15,457 nt of DNA from Ophioceras dolichostomum (GCA_003049485.1 PYST01000243.1:1-15457), one strand, 5' to 3'; counted from the stretch's first letter, positions 1 to 9,452 are shown. The notes: generated by a model not told the origin, from the letters alone. Made by a program: numbers and translations.

Positions 1-1
1 C

Positions 2-397
2 GGCCTAGGCCAGGCGTCCTTTTCGTCCTCCTCTCACCCAAATGCCACCACCGCGTCTGACGGACAAACTGGAGATGCTACAAGCCAGGGGAGCCGGGCA
101 GCACAGTGGGGAGACGACGGGTCGGGCCTCACAGACGTTGAGAGATTGCAGCTTGAGTTCAACAGACTGCACAGTCGACAGATCCAAGGGCTCGTCGACG
201 ACGTTATGCGGCGTGCTGCCTTCAGTACCTACAGCCGCCTCGACGACGCAAAGCAACACCCATACTGGGCGGGACTGGCTGCTGCTCTGAGGCCTGGGTT
301 GTCGCCCCGCAAGGCATGGTCTGTTGTGCTCCAACGCTGGGTTGTTCAGGACGCGGAAACAGGAAAGGTCTTCGCCATGCTTCCTGTGGAAATGTAA
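2..397 (+). CDS. 3' end of an unidentified protein-coding gene (partial)
   Basis: The frame is open from the left edge to a TAA at 395-397, giving 131 residues of a C-terminus. The first 40 or so residues are low complexity (Ser, Gly, Gln, Asn, Thr rich). After them comes a compact region that looks folded, starting around VERLQLEFNRLHSRQIQG and ending with a tryptophan-containing stretch (RKAWSVVLQRWVVQDAETG) and FAMLPVEM. The amphipathic heptad-like start suggests an alpha helix. The gene begins before the window, so start, length and exon structure are unknown. I do not recognise the family. Support is the open frame, C/G-ending codons and globular-looking composition only. An ATG at 42 opens another frame that looks like a shadow. 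Confidence 0.55.
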   Translation, partial: GLGQASFSSSSHPNATTASDGQTGDATSQGSRAAQWGDDGSGLTDVERLQLEFNRLHSRQIQGLVDDVMRRAAFSTYSRLDDAKQHPYWAGLAAALRPGLSPRKAWSVVLQRWVVQDAETGKVFAMLPVEM

Positions 398-568
398 TTA
401 CTGTGTGGTCGCCAAGAAGATACGGGAACACAGAGTCGTTACTTTTAGGAGGAGAAGGGGAGAGAGAGGGGGGAGAGAGCCCTTGTGTCATCGGCATTAC
501 AAAGCTGATAAGGCATTGGGTGACCACGGATTTGAGTCCGCCTAGCATAGTAGTAGAGCACTGCAATT

Positions 569-590
569 CACACACACACACACACACACA
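569..590. repeat. CA dinucleotide microsatellite
   Basis: Eleven uninterrupted CA units, followed by CCCACA. It lies about 170 bp after the stop of the partial left-edge gene. Confidence 0.95.
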
Positions 591-949
591 CCCACAACTG
601 CCCAGTTCTCGCCAGAATTGCCATGGAAGGATGACCAAAACGAGCAAACTCCCCCTCGCTGGGCTCTCGTCGGGGGGCCACTCAGAGGGCTCATCACACT
701 TCCAACAGACCCCTCCCCCCTCCTTTGCGTGATTGGTGCTTCTTCTCCTAAACGCTCGGTCTTGAATCTTGGGCTAGCGCAACACCGTCCCGCGTTCGCT
801 CTCGACGATGGAGAGCAGGAGCATTACACACGAGTTGTGTGTGGGCGTTGGGGGAAGGGAGGTTTCCACTGGGGTTGTTTGTTGTCCCGTCGAGTTGATC
901 AGGAATGCTCGGCCTAATTCAAGACCGCGTTGTCCGGTGGTGGGATGAG

Positions 950-1801
950 AGAGAAAAAAAAAACGAAAGAAAAAAACTTTATTGCCAGGATGAGCAGGGA
1001 TCGACGACCTTCCCAGCATTGTCTGAGTCTGAGTTGGCGCCCGGGTCTTGGGAGTCATCAATATTCGACTTCATTCCAGACAGAGTTGTCTGGTGAATTT
1101 CAGCCAGTGAGATTTCAGCCCCAGCAAGGGGTGAAAAAAAAAAAAGCTTTGCTGGCAGGACAAAGCAGGGATCTACGTCCGACCTCCCAGCCAATTGTCT
1201 GAGACTCGTTTGTCTGGAGTCCGGATAGGGCTGGCGGTGAAAAAGCTCGCAGCCTGTCGGTAGAAAAAAAACACTTTGGTTTTGCAGGGATGGATCGACT
1301 TCCCAGTTTTCTTCCGATAGTTTCTTGCGATGGTAAAATCTGAATGGCTCTTCGCCCAGATTTCGGACTCGTCCTTTGCCGAGCCCTGGTGGGTCTCTGG
1401 TGGAGCCTTCCAGACCCTCGGGACGCGCTATACCGTGTTCGGAGGGCAACTGGATGCCTCGCCGTCCAGTGGAATTCTCAACCCCCGCAGCCAGCACACG
1501 AGCACGTGAGTTTGCTTCCAGCTTTCCGCTGTGGGCTGCAGCAGCGGGGGGGAGGGGCGACAGAGAGAGATTTGGTGGCTGGGATAAGGGATCGACCTCC
1601 CAGTATTATGAGCTGGAATGGGCAACTGGCGACAGTACCACAGTAGCGGCAGCAGGGGGGAAAAAAAAAAAAAAGAAAAGAAAAAAACCTTGGTGGCAGG
1701 AAGGTGACAGTGCCAATATTGGGAGCTGGATAGGGCAACCGGCCGGTGGGAGTAGTCCTCCCAGCATTCCTGTGCATTTATTGTCTGAGTGGCTTGTCTG
1801 G
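950..1801. repeat. Degenerate A-tract repeat family, about five copies
   Basis: A recurring block runs, on the plus strand: an A tract of 8-14 bases (often with G interruptions), then a CTTTG-TGGCAGGA-like piece, then CAGGGATCGAC-CTCCCAG, then ATTGTCTGAG and TTGTCTGG. Recognisable copies start near 952 (to about 1094), 1131 (to 1217), 1263 (to about 1320), 1571 (to about 1630, no A tract) and 1661 (to 1801). The last two also share GAGCTGGA-AGGGCAAC-GG. Spacing and length vary, so this is a diverged cluster rather than a clean tandem array. On the minus strand each unit has a GGTCGATCCC-like motif upstream of a T run, which resembles a Pol III B box followed by a terminator. Confidence 0.6.
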
Positions 1802-2686
1802 CCAAGACTTCCATCCAGGCGAAGGTCCGTTGGCGTCATCCGGTACACAGTGTGTTCACCGTCGGAACCCCCTCGAGAAGCTGCAGGCCGCTCGCTCGCT
1901 GGCTGCCTTGCTTTCCACGCATGTCGCCATCTCGGCCAAGCCGCCCCCGAGCACATTTGGTGTCTCTGGAGGAGGTAGTGTCCAGGTGATGACGCGGGTC
2001 GACGTGGCCGCTGGCTGCCTGTCGTCCCCCAGGCCAGCCTCCCTCCCTCGCCAGCACATTTAATCTCGCTGTGAAACATACATCCAGCAATGACACATTC
2101 GTTATGATAAGGACGGGGTCAACGTTGTTGGTTTCCCTAAGATGGGGCGGTGCCGGCCGCAATTTGCCAGTATCTCTCCATGGAATGAGCATGTTGAGGC
2201 CAAAGCAAGGCGGCATTACGTCCTAGTAACTATTTGTCTTATCGTGTCAGACAAACCCACACTCCCTTCTCCTCACTTCGCCATGCACGTAGCTGATGCT
2301 GGGCTTCCAGAACTAGCCTAAACAGGTAACAGCAGAGGGAACACGCCTGCTCTCGCTGCCTACTCGCAGCCTTACCTCAGACCTCCTCGTCCCAACGCAT
2401 CGAGGGGGAAAACAAAGGATGCCTTCTCCTCTACCGTAAATTGATGGATGTCTCTGTCTCTGTCTCAGTCCCTCTGTGCTTCAACACGTGGCTATTCTCT
2501 ACGCCGTCACTGGCTAGTCCGTCCTCCAACGCGGAAAAATCCTCGCACGCTTACCGGACAGGGTTGAAGCTTTTGCACAAAGGCCTCCTCCGACGGTTGC
2601 ACAGCAGAACAAGCTCGCTGTCTGTTATCACCCGCTTTTTGCTCCCCCAGAGTCTTCTTGGGATTTTGTTGCCGTGGTCCTCAACA

Positions 2687-2706
2687 AGCCAGCCAGCCAG
2701 CCAGCC
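2687..2706. repeat. AGCC tetranucleotide microsatellite
   Basis: Five uninterrupted AGCC units in the region upstream of the alpha/beta hydrolase gene. Confidence 0.9.
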
Positions 2707-2880
2707 GGTTAGACGCAGTGATTCCTCATATTAGACTGAGACATTAATTAGAGTAAGACAGGAGACCGGGTTTTCCTCTCAGCTCTTGGGCGCCTTCATC
2801 CTTTCCTAGCTGCTGCTCCTTCTTCCCCAACCAACCCTTTAGCTTTCATCCTTTTTTTCCCCAGCTTCTCTTCTCTTCTT

Positions 2881-3006
2881 CCCCTTTTCTATCCCAACAC
2901 ACTTTGGCTTCTTCTTCCTTTTCCTTGCCGCTGCTCTTCTATTCTTCCCCCTTTTCTATCCCAACACACTTTGGCTTCTTCTTCCTTTTCCTTCCCGCTC
3001 CTCTTC
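2881..3006. repeat. 67-nt tandem duplication in a pyrimidine-rich leader
   Basis: The block starting CCCCTTTTCTATCCCAACAC at 2881 recurs at 2948, an offset of 67 nt. The first 46 bases are identical and the match then continues to about 3006 with two G/C differences. The tract is almost pure C and T and ends about 65 bp before the ATG at 3072, so it probably lies in the core promoter or 5' UTR of the hydrolase gene, where filamentous fungi often have CT-rich sequence. Near identity points to a recent duplication. Confidence 0.9.
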
Positions 3007-3071
3007 ACCCCAATTCTACCCCAACCGCTTTGCATTCTGAAGTTACCATTGGGAGGGGAGGGGGGGAAACA

Positions 3072-4304
3072 ATGGAATCTTCTTCGTCCATCACGGCCAC
3101 GGTTCAGGGGGTAGCAGCAGTGTTGGGGGAAAAGGCAAGAGAGAACATGGACCCGCAGTTCGTGGGGGTTTCCGACAGACATCTCCAACATCTTCCACTG
3201 CCTGATTACTACCATGAAGAATTTGATGAGGCGTTGCGGGACGAGCAAACGCCACCGTGGAGGACGATCGACCGGCGGTCCGACGTCAACCTCCGGGAGT
3301 GGACAGACCAAAAGCACGTCGTCCTGACCCCCAAGACCCGGAAGCCGGAGGGCGAGTGGCCGGCCTACATCCACTTCCACGGAGGCGGCTATGCTCTTGG
3401 CAAACCCGACAGCGAGATTGGGCAGATATCTAACAACTGTTCCAGTAAGACCCATGCAGTCCCTCTCTTTTCGATGGCCCCAAAGCTAACCAACTCACTC
3501 CTCCCGTCGTCTGTCTCCTCTTCCAGAAGCCGACTGTGTCGTGATCTCGGTCAACTACAGTCTCGCTCCGGAGCACTGGTTCCCACACACCATCTCCGAC
3601 GCCACCCTCGCCCTACGCGAGGTCTTCGAGGACGGCATCTCCGACCTCGGGTTGGACCCGGGACGCATCGCTGTGGGTGGGGTTTTGGCGGGCGCGCACC
3701 TGGCGATGGCGGCGGTAGTCCTCGCCGAGGGCCGCCATCCTCTGCGGGGGCAGCTTCTCATTGCACCTGTGGCTTCGAACGAGGGAACGGAGACCGACGT
3801 CGGCGTCCCGGGCCTGAGGCGCGAGCGAATGGAGTAGTACAGACGCCTTTGGCTGCGGAGCGGGGACTGCCGCAGCAGCTGGATGGCCAGCTTGGTCAAC
3901 ACTCCTGTGGAGATGCTGGCGGGCCTGCCACGGACCTACATGGCTGTTCCCGAGTATGACATCCTCGCGGTGGACGCGCTGAAGCTGGCCGCCAAACTGA
4001 TGAAAGCCGGTGTCGAAACCAAACTCGACTATTTGCTTGGCTGCCCTCACGGCATCTTGGCTTATGCAGGCATGGCCTTCCTATCCCATTCAGGCGTTGA
4101 TTGCACTGTGAAGTAGCCTAAGCTAACTTACTGTGCTTCAGGGTTCGTTTCCAACAGCCTCTCCTCCCCCATCCCTTTCCGTTCCCCCCTCGCGGAAGCG
4201 GCCCGGAAATGTTGATCACTAACAAAATCGTTCGCAGTGAGATTGGCCAGGGCTGGAAGTTGATCCAGGACAGCGCTGAGTGGTTGAAGGAGGCGTTGGC
4301 TTAA
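3072..4304 (+). pseudogene. Alpha/beta hydrolase (HGGG esterase/lipase type), apparently inactivated
   Basis: Exon 1 is 3072-3444; the ATG has a good context (AAACAATGG). An intron at 3445-3526 has donor GTAAGA, branch GCTAAC and acceptor CCAG. Exon 2 from 3527 reads on through SVNYSLAPEHWFP. Family landmarks: oxyanion motif HFHGGGYALG (HGGG about residues 103-106), YSLAPE, acid residue in EYDIL (Asp about 269), and PHGI (His about 299). Two lesions are seen. The nucleophile elbow, normally GDSAGG, reads GGVLAGAH, so the serine is a leucine (about residue 178). A TAG at 3835-3837 stops the frame after 227 residues, although the same frame continues with family-like sequence (LAGLPRTYMAV onward). 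A likely last exon, 4238-4304 (EIGQGWKLIQ...EALA), follows a CACTAAC branch site; joining it in frame needs a weak GTAGCC donor at 4113, otherwise translation ends at 4114-4116. Full length would be about 341 aa, normal for the family. A 57-nt intron skipping the TAG is possible but would remove conserved sequence. Confidence 0.75.
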
Positions 4305-4834
4305 ACGGAAATTTGATGTCCCAGTTCCTGATGGTGAGGTCGTGGCGAGCCTTGGAATCCTCAGATTGATAGGTTTTCTTTTTTTTTCTCTCCCTTTTCT
4401 TTTTGGATTGGTAGCCGGGAGACGAGGACCTGTCTTTGGGAAAACAGTCGGCCGGATTATGTACGCCATTGATGGCGAATGCTGATGTGGAGAGGGACGG
4501 AACATGGGTAGTATCTTGGGACTGAGACAAGTAAAATGACAGAAGAGCAATGTATTTCCAGATAGGTAATGGAGAATTCATGGGGAACTTTCAACGGTCG
4601 GTCATAAGAGGAAGAAAGACGTACGTGTAGGGCGTGGGCGGCGACACCATCAGTCCCTGTCGCTCGAGCTTTCTCAGTGTGCCGCCGCCGTACACGCTTC
4701 ACACGTATCTTTCTGTCTCTCCCCCTACAGCTGGCATCCATGTCCACGTAGTCCCGGCTACTAAGCCAGGCCTGCCCGGCACGGTGATGACCAGGCCTCC
4801 TTGCCACGCTGCGCTCACGACACAGTAAGTAGCG
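4305..4834. other. Convergent 3'-3' intergenic region
   Basis: This lies between the 3' end of the hydrolase gene and the 3' end of the carboxypeptidase gene. It has a T-rich tract near 4378-4403 (TTTCTTTTTTTTTCTC), which could serve 3'-end formation. Open frames here are compositional. No gene or repeat was recognised. Confidence 0.6.
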
Positions 4835-7238
4835 CTAAGGGCTACCATTAGGCGGCGGGTTGATGACAATGTAATCCTGCACGACGGCCGTGCCGGCTAC
4901 GAGCGCCTCCAGCTGGGCCTGGTTGCAGTGGCGGTCCAGGCCCACGGAGTGTACGTAGCACACGTTGTTCGGGAGCGGCTCGGCGGCGACGACGACGTCC
5001 GCGATCGAGGCCGGGCCCGTTGTCGAGTAGTATGTTCCCGAGGAGGAGGAGGAGGCGTCGAGCTGGCCTGTTGCTAGGTCCTTGCCGAGGATTACGCGCT
5101 TGAAGAGCTCGAGGCTTGCGGCGGGTTTGTAGAGTGGCACTTTTGTCGATGAAGGGGTTCCACGTCAGCTGAATTTTCTGGTCTCGTTTTCGTTTCCTGA
5201 TGGCGACTACCTGAGGCACGTAATCTAGGTAGCTTCTTCTCTTTGACAGATGGTACTGTGGGTGTGATTGGCGTACCTTCGTGTCCGGCATTGTAGACCC
5301 TGCTGAAGCTGAACAGCCCGTGCTGGCGGACTTTTCCCACGGGAGTTCCGTTGACCTCAATATCGGCGTACCCTGCTGCTGCGAAGGCGTCTTTTCGGCT
5401 GTGGTTCACGGCAAGGCTAACAGCTTCACCTCCGGGCCCTGTATTTTGTACCATTCTGTTGGTCAGTGTGTGTCCTGGGTCCAGTCCTGGATCGATTCCT
5501 TCCGCTTCGTAAGATTTAGCTCACAGTTGCACCGGAAGTCGCGATCGCCGTATATCAAGGCAACCTTAACGCCGGCATCGGCGAGGTCGGCCAGTTCTCC
5601 GAGGTAGCCTGCCCGGAACAGGTCCCCAGCCCCGATGAATTCTGTGTATTGCCACGGCAGTGAATTGTAAGTTGTTGTTCGGTTCTTTGGTACCTATCTT
5701 TATCATTCTGTAGTATTGGCCCCCATATCGACATAATCTTGACTTGCTGTGCTTCAGCAGATGGGTGGGTGGGTGTTCCCAACTTACTGTTAGCAACCTT
5801 CCCACTGCCCTCGGTGTAGTTGACCTTGGCACCCAGCGCCTCCAAGACTTCGGGCTGGTTGAGATAGCCGATGCCGTAGGAGACGGGGAACCCCATAGGA
5901 TATTTCGCGACGATGTCGAAGTAGTAGCGCTATCGGTTTGGCAGTTGTGAGCTAGTGATCCAAGCAAGCGGGCGACGGACATCTCCTTTGACTCGTCCGT
6001 CTACCGCCCCTCAGTGTCGCACAGGAGCCGGGTGGCAAGCAAGTATCACTTACCCCTGCGTACAGGTCATACGGCATGTACACTCCAAGCCAACAGCTCT
6101 GGAGCGTCTGGTAGCACGCGGCGAGGACGGCCGGGTCGGTGGCGAATCCGCCGGCGTCGCTCTGGGCCTGCAGCGCCTGACACGTCGCAAGGTCGTTCAT
6201 GCAGACGGGCAGCGCCTGGTTGACCGCCTCAGTGACGGTCTCGTTATACGCCTCGATGCCGTAGGTGTTGCCGCGAGCGAAGGTCGGGAAGAAGGGCAGC
6301 TGGGTCTTCAGGTCGACCATGCCGTTGATGATGCCCGCCGAGTCGACGCCGAAGCCGAAAGAATGCGAGCACCTGGTCCGCCTGTACTGGGGCAGCACGC
6401 TGCCGGGCGCGTTCTTCTCCTTCATGATCAGCGACGCGATGGCGGGGACCCAGTGGCCGCCGTACGACTGCGACCAGACGCTGATGCTGTCCCGGCGGTA
6501 GTCCCTGAACTCGCCGAACCAGGCCTGGAGGAGGTGGTACACGCCCCGGGCCGCCGTGCTGCTCGAGTTGGCCATGTGCGCCTCGTTCTGGCTGGGGAAG
6601 GTGCCGGCCAGGTGGGTCCAGTTGTTGGGCGCGAGGGTTGTCGCTTGGTCGGTGAGGACGATCTCGTCCCTGATCAGGTCGAAGATGCCGCTGGCCACAT
6701 CGTCGCCGTCGTACGAGAAGCCCGTCTGCACCGGCTGGTCGATGTACAGCATGTTGGCGAAGTTGGTCCAGCTGTTGGGATTCAGCGTCGTCGTCTTGGA
6801 GTCCGCGTTGACCTTGCAGGGCCCATTGTGGCCGTTGACGGCCTGCTCCATGCTGGCGGCCCCGGGCCCTCCTTGGATCCAGAGTGCGAGCGGGGCCGTC
6901 GCGGGAGAGACGCGCGACTCGAAGAACCAGAAGAAGATGTTGCTCTTGTACGGGTAGACTTCTGGGTCCAGCGTCGCCGGGAGGGTCACATAGCCGGCAT
7001 ATGCGTTCACGCCTGGAGTGGTCTCGCAGATGGTCGTCTGGAGATGCGGAAGATTGGCCGTCAGCAAGAGAAAGAGAGAGTCGCGACGGTGTATCTATGC
7101 TGCCAGGTCACGATCGGGGCCCATCACACATACCTTCTTGTAGGTAACCTTGATGTTCGGGTCGGCGCGAGACCTGATCACAGCCCCGTTCACGAGGGCA
7201 GCCCCGAGGCCGGTCTGTAGCAGGATCGACACCCTCAT
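4835..7238 (-). CDS. Secreted serine carboxypeptidase-like protein, peptidase family S10
   Basis: Six exons on the minus strand: 7238-7134, 7037-6054, 5929-5788, 5641-5525, 5438-5277, 5139-4835. All junctions agree in phase and give 604 residues ending in TAG. Donors are GTATGT, GTAAGT, GTAAGT, GTGAGC and GTACGC; several introns have GCTGAC or CACTGAC branch sites. The start ATG sits in CACCATGA after a CT-rich leader. Residues 1 to about 25 look like a signal peptide. The S10 core follows: GYVTLP (50-55), WIQGGPG (88-94), NGPC (106-109), YIDQPVQTGFSY (133-144), nucleophile in WSQSYGG (Ser226), acid in YGDRDFRCNW (Asp445) and histidine in NAGHEVP (His502). The triad is intact, and NxS/T sites (for example near 174, 192 and the NYTE site in exon 3) fit secretion. 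Such proteins usually remove C-terminal amino acids from peptides, but residues that normally bind the substrate carboxylate differ, so true carboxypeptidase activity is uncertain; some S10 members are acyltransferases. Confidence 0.93.
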
Positions 7239-7330
7239 GGTGAGCTTTGTAAGGGGATAGATAGAGAATGGTAATGAGGAGGAAGAAACAAAATGAAGGA
7301 AACGGAGAATAAGAGAGATTATTGAAGGAG
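7239..7330 (-). promoter_or_regulatory. CT-rich leader of the carboxypeptidase gene
   Basis: Immediately upstream of the minus-strand ATG at 7238, the coding strand is rich in C and T (runs such as TTTCTTCCTCCTCATTACC) and ends in AAGCTCACC before the ATG. This is typical of fungal 5' UTRs and core promoters. No clear TATA box was found and the transcription start is not known. Confidence 0.4.
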
Positions 7331-9064
7331 TGACTGCTATGACCCTTTGAGAACCCCAAGTGGTGTTCTCGCGATGTCAAGAACAAGGGAGTGGGCTAGG
7401 ATCATAGGAAACAAAGCGAAGAAGCAGACGACGCGTGGGTATAAGTGGTACACCCATGATGTTTGTCCGCCGACTGCAACGCGGGTGGCACGGTGTTATA
7501 TGTGCTTCCTCGGGCTTCTCCACGACTGATGGCGGGCCACTTGGCTCTGCTGGAGCTCGTCCCTCTCTCTTTCCAGTTTCAATTTCCCATGCAGACATCC
7601 TGTGCACTGGCTCACTTGTCAGAAAGCGGACAGGAGTAGCAGTAAATTCGAAAGCCTCCATTACTACCCTGCGATGCTTCTTGCCCGAAGCCATACGAAG
7701 CTCATCTGTGTGGACGGCACGCACAGTCTTCGCCTGCTTCTAGAATATTATCATTTTTCGAATTCTAGCCATTGTACGTGTCATTCCTACTATTGTACTC
7801 CTGGTACCGCTGGAATGGGCATGCAATAGAAAAAAATGCGGGCGGTTAGACGCGACGCAACGACGTATGCCCCAAAACGGGCTGCGCCTGGCATGCCAAA
7901 TATGGCCAGCGGTGAAGGTCATACCACAGTACAGAACGCAAAGGAAGCCAATTGATGTGCGACGGATTACCTTCAAGACAACGGAAGGGATTCCGCGCTT
8001 GCGTGTGACTGTCCCCTGGATCCCCTTACGCTTCGCCGCACACTCCGCCCTGAGCCGCGTAGGAGTCTGATGTGGAGATTCGCAGGATGGAGGCGGAGAC
8101 GTCCCAATCAATATGTGTGAATTTAATGGGCGTCAGCGCCGCGCTAGTTAGTCCGTTCAGCCTTGTGCAGACCTAGTCAACCCGTCAGTTGTGCCTCAAA
8201 GCACAAGAACCTCGCAGTCTCAAAGCAAGGCCCCCGGTAATTTGAGTTGAGACTCCTGTGGCAGGGCTGATCTGCAATTTCAACGTCACTTGGGACCGGC
8301 CGGAGTGATTTCCGTCGTGGGGATTCTTAACGTAGTGCCTGTCGGTTGAGAGCCAAACTTTTTAGGACCAGGGCCCGAACCATCATCACTTTGTTCATGC
8401 ACATTTTCACCCCCGATCGTTGGGACCACAGCTTGAGGTCCGGCCGGGAGATTCCACCTGGACCAAAAAGGACGCCTCTTGTCGATATTCTATTTTCGAC
8501 AACATTACCAAGCCAGGGCGGTGCCGCTCGGTGTTTCTGACGAAGCGCTAGAACAGTCCTCCCCGCACCGAATCACGGCCACCAGCACCGAACACGGCAA
8601 CCTACAGCGAAGGCGGGGTTTGGGCCGGCTGGGCGGAGTTCCCAGTCCACCGCACCGGTCTCGGGCTGTTGCATCTTCACAACCCACGTGGTCCGGCCTG
8701 TTTCGTTTCTGGTTCAATAGGTCATATCTCAACACTTGTTGTCTCTTCATCCAGGCGGTAGCGAGTTGTGCGTCTGTGCTCGTCCATCCGAAGTTGGTAG
8801 CGGATTGCACGGCCCCGAAAGAGCCCGTGCCTACGCTCGGTACGGAGTACGTCACTGTACGTTAGTAGCGCTAGGATGGCAGGCATCTCGCTGGGAAAGA
8901 AGACGAGGCACCGGGCCGGCCAGAAACGCCCTGGTGATTTCTTGTGGGGGCAACATCCCGCGTGTGTTATCTCGCCCATCTGCTCGGGAACGCCCCCATA
9001 GATGAGTCTCACAATTCCTCGGCTTGCGGAGAAAAGTGGAAAATGAATGAGACAACGAGCTGGG
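7331..9064. other. Intergenic stretch without recognisable genes
   Basis: About 1.7 kb of mixed composition. Several open frames of 60-128 codons exist on both strands, but none shows a domain, matched splice sites or a consistent coding pattern. A short AT-rich patch lies near 7740-7790. I see no terminal inverted repeats, long terminal repeats or transposase motifs. Confidence 0.5.
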
Positions 9065-9087
9065 TACCTACCTACCTAGGCAGGTAG
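9065..9087. repeat. TACCTA/TAGGTA palindromic short repeat
   Basis: Three TACC steps run into CCTAGG and then back out as GCAGGTAG, making an imperfect inverted repeat. It belongs to the same short family as the copies at 10017-10030, 10277-10298 and 11933-11944. Confidence 0.7.
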
Positions 9088-9381
9088 GGTCTGTGGTAAC
9101 TCTGTCAACACGTCTATCAGGCCTTTGAATCTCTGTTGGCCTAGGCAGATCAGTGCAGTATGTCAGCCCTGGTAGCTTTGTTAAGCTTAAAATCGTATTG
9201 AGGGTTGAGAACTACGTTCTGGAGGCTTTTCTGACGGGAGATTAATGCTCTGATTAACGAAAAGTCTGTCAGAGGCCGAAATCTCTGTTGGAGAGGGTAG
9301 TATTCTGATTGTTGTTGTGGCAAGTACGACGATGAAGCTATTCCCGAAGGTAAGGGCAGCCCGGGCAAAAAAAAAAAAGAA

Positions 9382-9452
9382 ACAATTGCGGGAATTGGAA
9401 CCCCAACCAAATTAGTAGGGACCCGACGTACCTACCATTAGGCTATTAGTAT
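9382..9452 (-). other. Degenerate tRNA-like sequence with Pol III-like boxes and T-run
   Basis: Read on the minus strand, this 71-nt segment has an A-box-like TAGCCTAATGG, a plausible D arm (GCCT, loop AATGGT, AGGT), and a T-arm-like TGGGG-TTCCAAT-TCCCG at the position expected in a tRNA (loop at nt 53-59). Four bases after it comes a run of 12 T (plus-strand A run 9367-9378), which would terminate Pol III. The anticodon stem is poor and only about four of seven acceptor pairs form, so it is not a working tRNA. A tRNA relic or SINE head is the likeliest reading. Confidence 0.3.

Larger units (their letters stand above)
398..3071. other. Non-coding interval with repeats and gene leader
   Basis: No convincing gene is seen on either strand in these 2.7 kb. 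Open frames are short, overlap in several frames and have low-complexity translations. Contents, left to right: a CA microsatellite (569-590), a short hairpin-like ACACAC/GTGTGT pair (about 827-843), degenerate A-tract repeats (950-1801), a GC-rich stretch with nothing recognisable (1830-2440), an AGCC microsatellite (2687-2706), and from about 2780 a strongly pyrimidine-rich tract that leads into the start codon at 3072. Confidence 0.6.

Noticed and set aside
485..625. tRNA-like pieces (TAGCATAGTAG A-box match; GGATTTGAGTCC hairpin)
   Set aside because: No acceptor pairing, no proper D stem, and the anticodon region is replaced by the CA microsatellite. No cloverleaf forms on either strand.
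827..843. ACACAC/GTGTGT hairpin
   Set aside because: A six-base stem with a short loop in low-complexity DNA; no terminator or regulatory context.
2441..2734. 97-codon plus-strand frame upstream of the hydrolase
   Set aside because: Ser/Leu/Pro-rich, low complexity, contains the AGCC microsatellite and has no recognisable domain.
3835..3837. UAG readthrough or a recoded amino acid
   Set aside because: Intact genes in the window end with TAG, and the hydrolase also lacks its catalytic serine, so simple decay explains more.
3834..3890. Small intron (GTAGTA...GGCCAG, 57 nt) that would bypass the hydrolase stop
   Set aside because: It keeps the frame, but lacks a branch site and would delete a segment that looks like conserved family sequence. 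Kept only as an alternative in the finding.
5955..7220. Long plus-strand open frame of 421 codons
   Set aside because: It lies opposite the large exon of the carboxypeptidase gene. Its translation is rich in Arg, Val and Gly from reversed GC-rich codons and has no domain; it is an antisense shadow.
9150..9410. 86-codon minus-strand frame spanning the A12 tract
   Set aside because: It includes the homopolymer and the tRNA-like segment, and shows no domain or splice context. Not enough to call a gene.
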